The position numbers and the translations under genes were made by a program. A stretch of DNA of 64,000 nt from Ferrimonas sediminicola (GTDB taxonomy: Bacteria; Pseudomonadota; Gammaproteobacteria; Enterobacterales; Shewanellaceae): the NCBI RefSeq assembly GCF_005116715.1, contig NZ_SWCI01000005.1, positions 1 to 64,000 of the forward strand, read 5' to 3'. The notes beneath the pieces are model-generated. The model was not told the DNA's origin. It searched no databases and saw only the letters and a list, made by a program, of their open reading frames with translations. The number at the start of each line of letters is the position of its first letter. The stretch's first letter is position 1. Positions 63,074 to 64,000 of the stretch are shown one piece after another.

Positions 63074-63100
63074 AAGGGGGCGCCATGGCGCCCCCTTTTT
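63074..63100 (+). terminator. Terminator of BCCT transporter 2
   Basis: The palindrome GGGGGCGCCATGGCGCCCCC (63076-63095) with AA before and TTTTT after. Confidence 0.9.
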
Positions 63101-63225
63101 ACTAACCTGCTCTCAGCAATACTCTGTAAGTCGTCGCCCAGCAGGAGGCCGGGAACCGGAGTCTGTCGAGAGCAGTATCCGGGATGGAGACATCCCTCCT
63201 AGAGCCCCCCCCCCCTTGCCCACAC

Positions 63226-63262
63226 AGCCTCTGGATACCGGCGTGCGCCGGCATGACCGCGT
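63226..63262. repeat. Single REP-like hairpin element
   Basis: CTGGATACCGGCGTGCGCCGGCATGAC resembles, in segments, the widespread bacterial 'CTGGATACCGGC...GCCGGTATGAC' interspersed palindrome; the stem is GCCGGC-type around GTGC. It is in inverse orientation relative to the triplicated repeats that follow. Confidence 0.5.
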
Positions 63263-63317
63263 TGGAGGGCGCCGCAGTGGGTTGAATCAACGCTGTACCA
63301 AGCTGCACAGTACTCCC

Positions 63318-63606
63318 GAGCCTGGCTACCGGGTGCTCCCTGCTCCATACGCACAATCGTCACCCCGGCGAATGCCGGGGCCCAGTGGCTTCACTCTGCA
63401 GCAACCTGAAGATGACTGCTGAGCCTGGCTACCCTGGCTACCGGGTGCTCCCTGCTCCATACGCACAATCATCACCCCGGCGAATGCCGGGGCCCAGTGG
63501 CTTCACTCTGCAGCAACCTGAAGATGACTACTGAGCCTGGCTGCCAGGTGCTCCCTGCACCACACCCACAATCGTCACCCTGACGCACGTCAGGGTCCAG
63601 TGGCTG
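63318..63606 (+). repeat. Three tandem copies of a ~100-bp repeat with an internal hairpin
   Basis: Unit 1 is 63318-63420, unit 2 63421-63532, unit 3 from 63533 to about 63606 (partial and diverged). Units 1 and 2 are almost identical; unit 2 has an extra internal duplication of CTGGCTACC. Each unit has a hairpin after CGTCA or CATCA: CCCCGGC GAAT GCCGGGG in 1 and 2, CCCTGACG CA CGTCAGGG in 3, followed by CCAGTGGCT. The stem changes are compensatory. It looks like an intergenic REP-type palindrome array. Confidence 0.8.
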
Positions 63607-63715
63607 TCGAAAGGAGCGCCCAGTTGCCATTCCTGCTTGAGGGTGTCACTACATGGGCCAGCCCAGTTACACCAAGGCATCGCCTAACTTCAACAGCTCA
63701 TTCAGACACAGTCCC

Positions 63716-63742
63716 AAAAAAGCCCCGCCAATTGGCGGGGCT
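63716..63742 (-). terminator. Terminator of the right-edge gene
   Basis: The perfect palindrome AGCCCCGCCAATTGGCGGGG plus CT (63721-63742) is followed on the minus strand by six T, 20 bp after the stop. Confidence 0.9.
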
Positions 63743-63762
63743 CTATTCGCCGGGCTTCTGGC

Positions 63763-64000
63763 TTAGAAGTAGTAGCCGAAGTTAATGTTCAAACGCTTGT
63801 TGGTGTCGCCACTGCCGACCAGGGTGCCGCCGATAAAGGGCTGGTTCTCGGCAACCACGAAGTCCACATAGGTGTAGAGGCCGCCGGCGCTGATGGCCAT
63901 CCCGGTGACGTTCATGAAGGTGTCGTCCAGGCTGCCGGGTTTATCGGTCATCAGCGAGTAGTCATTGTAGAAGGTCAGGTTGGTCACCGGACCCAGCTTC
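63763..64000 (-). CDS. Tsx/OmpK-type outer-membrane channel, 3' part only
   Basis: The C-terminal 78 residues of a beta-barrel cut by the window edge. GPVTNLTFYNDYSLM, GLYTYVDFVVAENQPFIGG and RLNINFGYYF match the end of Tsx/OmpK-like (nucleoside-type) channel proteins, with a terminal Phe. The frame stays open to base 64000. Substrate unknown. Confidence 0.75.
   Translation of the reverse strand, partial: KLGPVTNLTFYNDYSLMTDKPGSLDDTFMNVTGMAISAGGLYTYVDFVVAENQPFIGGTLVGSGDTNKRLNINFGYYF

Noticed and set aside
63318-63606. CRISPR array
   Set aside because: Units are about 100 bp, directly abutting, without spacers, and no cas genes are in the window.

Overview
This window looks like chromosomal DNA of a marine gammaproteobacterium of the Alteromonadales, most like Ferrimonas and more distantly Shewanella. 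This is an inference from gene content, about 60% GC coding DNA, two BCCT betaine-type carriers, class I fumarase, FliB-modified flagellin and an acetyl-beta-lysine osmolyte operon; no database search was possible. Almost everything is core-type chromosomal DNA. I see no prophage, intact insertion sequence or CRISPR array.

Layout. 1-830: gmhB on the minus strand, followed by two tandem rRNA-type promoters that fire out of the left edge, as in the enterobacterial gmhB-rrn arrangement. 1.1-6.9 kb: a LysR regulator, a decayed pepP fragment, then a Fur/CRP-type control region ahead of a TonB siderophore receptor and a fused PepSY/flavodoxin/FAD ferric reductase. 7-11.7 kb: ylqF, DUF2164, a VOC protein, tRNA-Ser(TGA) with a duplicated 3' end, a cold-shock protein, and a divergent HxlR/nfsB pair. 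12-19 kb: BCCT transporter 1, a DEDDh exonuclease with a cNMP/CBS/DUF294 protein, and small membrane proteins, one gene probably frameshifted. 19-27.5 kb (minus): two AraC regulators, fliB and flagellin, an S9 peptidase and class I fumarase.

28-36 kb (plus): a tightly packed tlpA-DUF4266-DUF3570-apbE cluster of unknown role, pabB, a Leu/Glu-type dehydrogenase, a Nudix hydrolase and asnS. 36.6-43.5 kb is looser and more AT-rich: a delta-class carbonic anhydrase, a small beta-barrel, lipoproteins, a SHOCT protein, and glnK-amtB behind a sigma-54/NtrC promoter. 43.9-53.5 kb: dcp, a second nitroreductase, the divergent punC/punR pair, an M1 peptidase with a DUF6702 protein, a GNAT, and an Asp/Glu racemase homologue lacking one catalytic cysteine.

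53.7-63.1 kb is the most interesting part, a probable osmoadaptation island. It holds ablA (lysine 2,3-aminomutase), an SSS symporter and ablB (beta-lysine acetyltransferase) in one operon. Facing it is a homologue of N-acetylglutaminylglutamine synthetase whose ATP-grasp half has lost its key residues. A second BCCT carrier follows. The right end has three tandem copies of a roughly 100-bp repeat containing a conserved hairpin, then the 3' end of a Tsx/OmpK-type channel gene cut by the edge.
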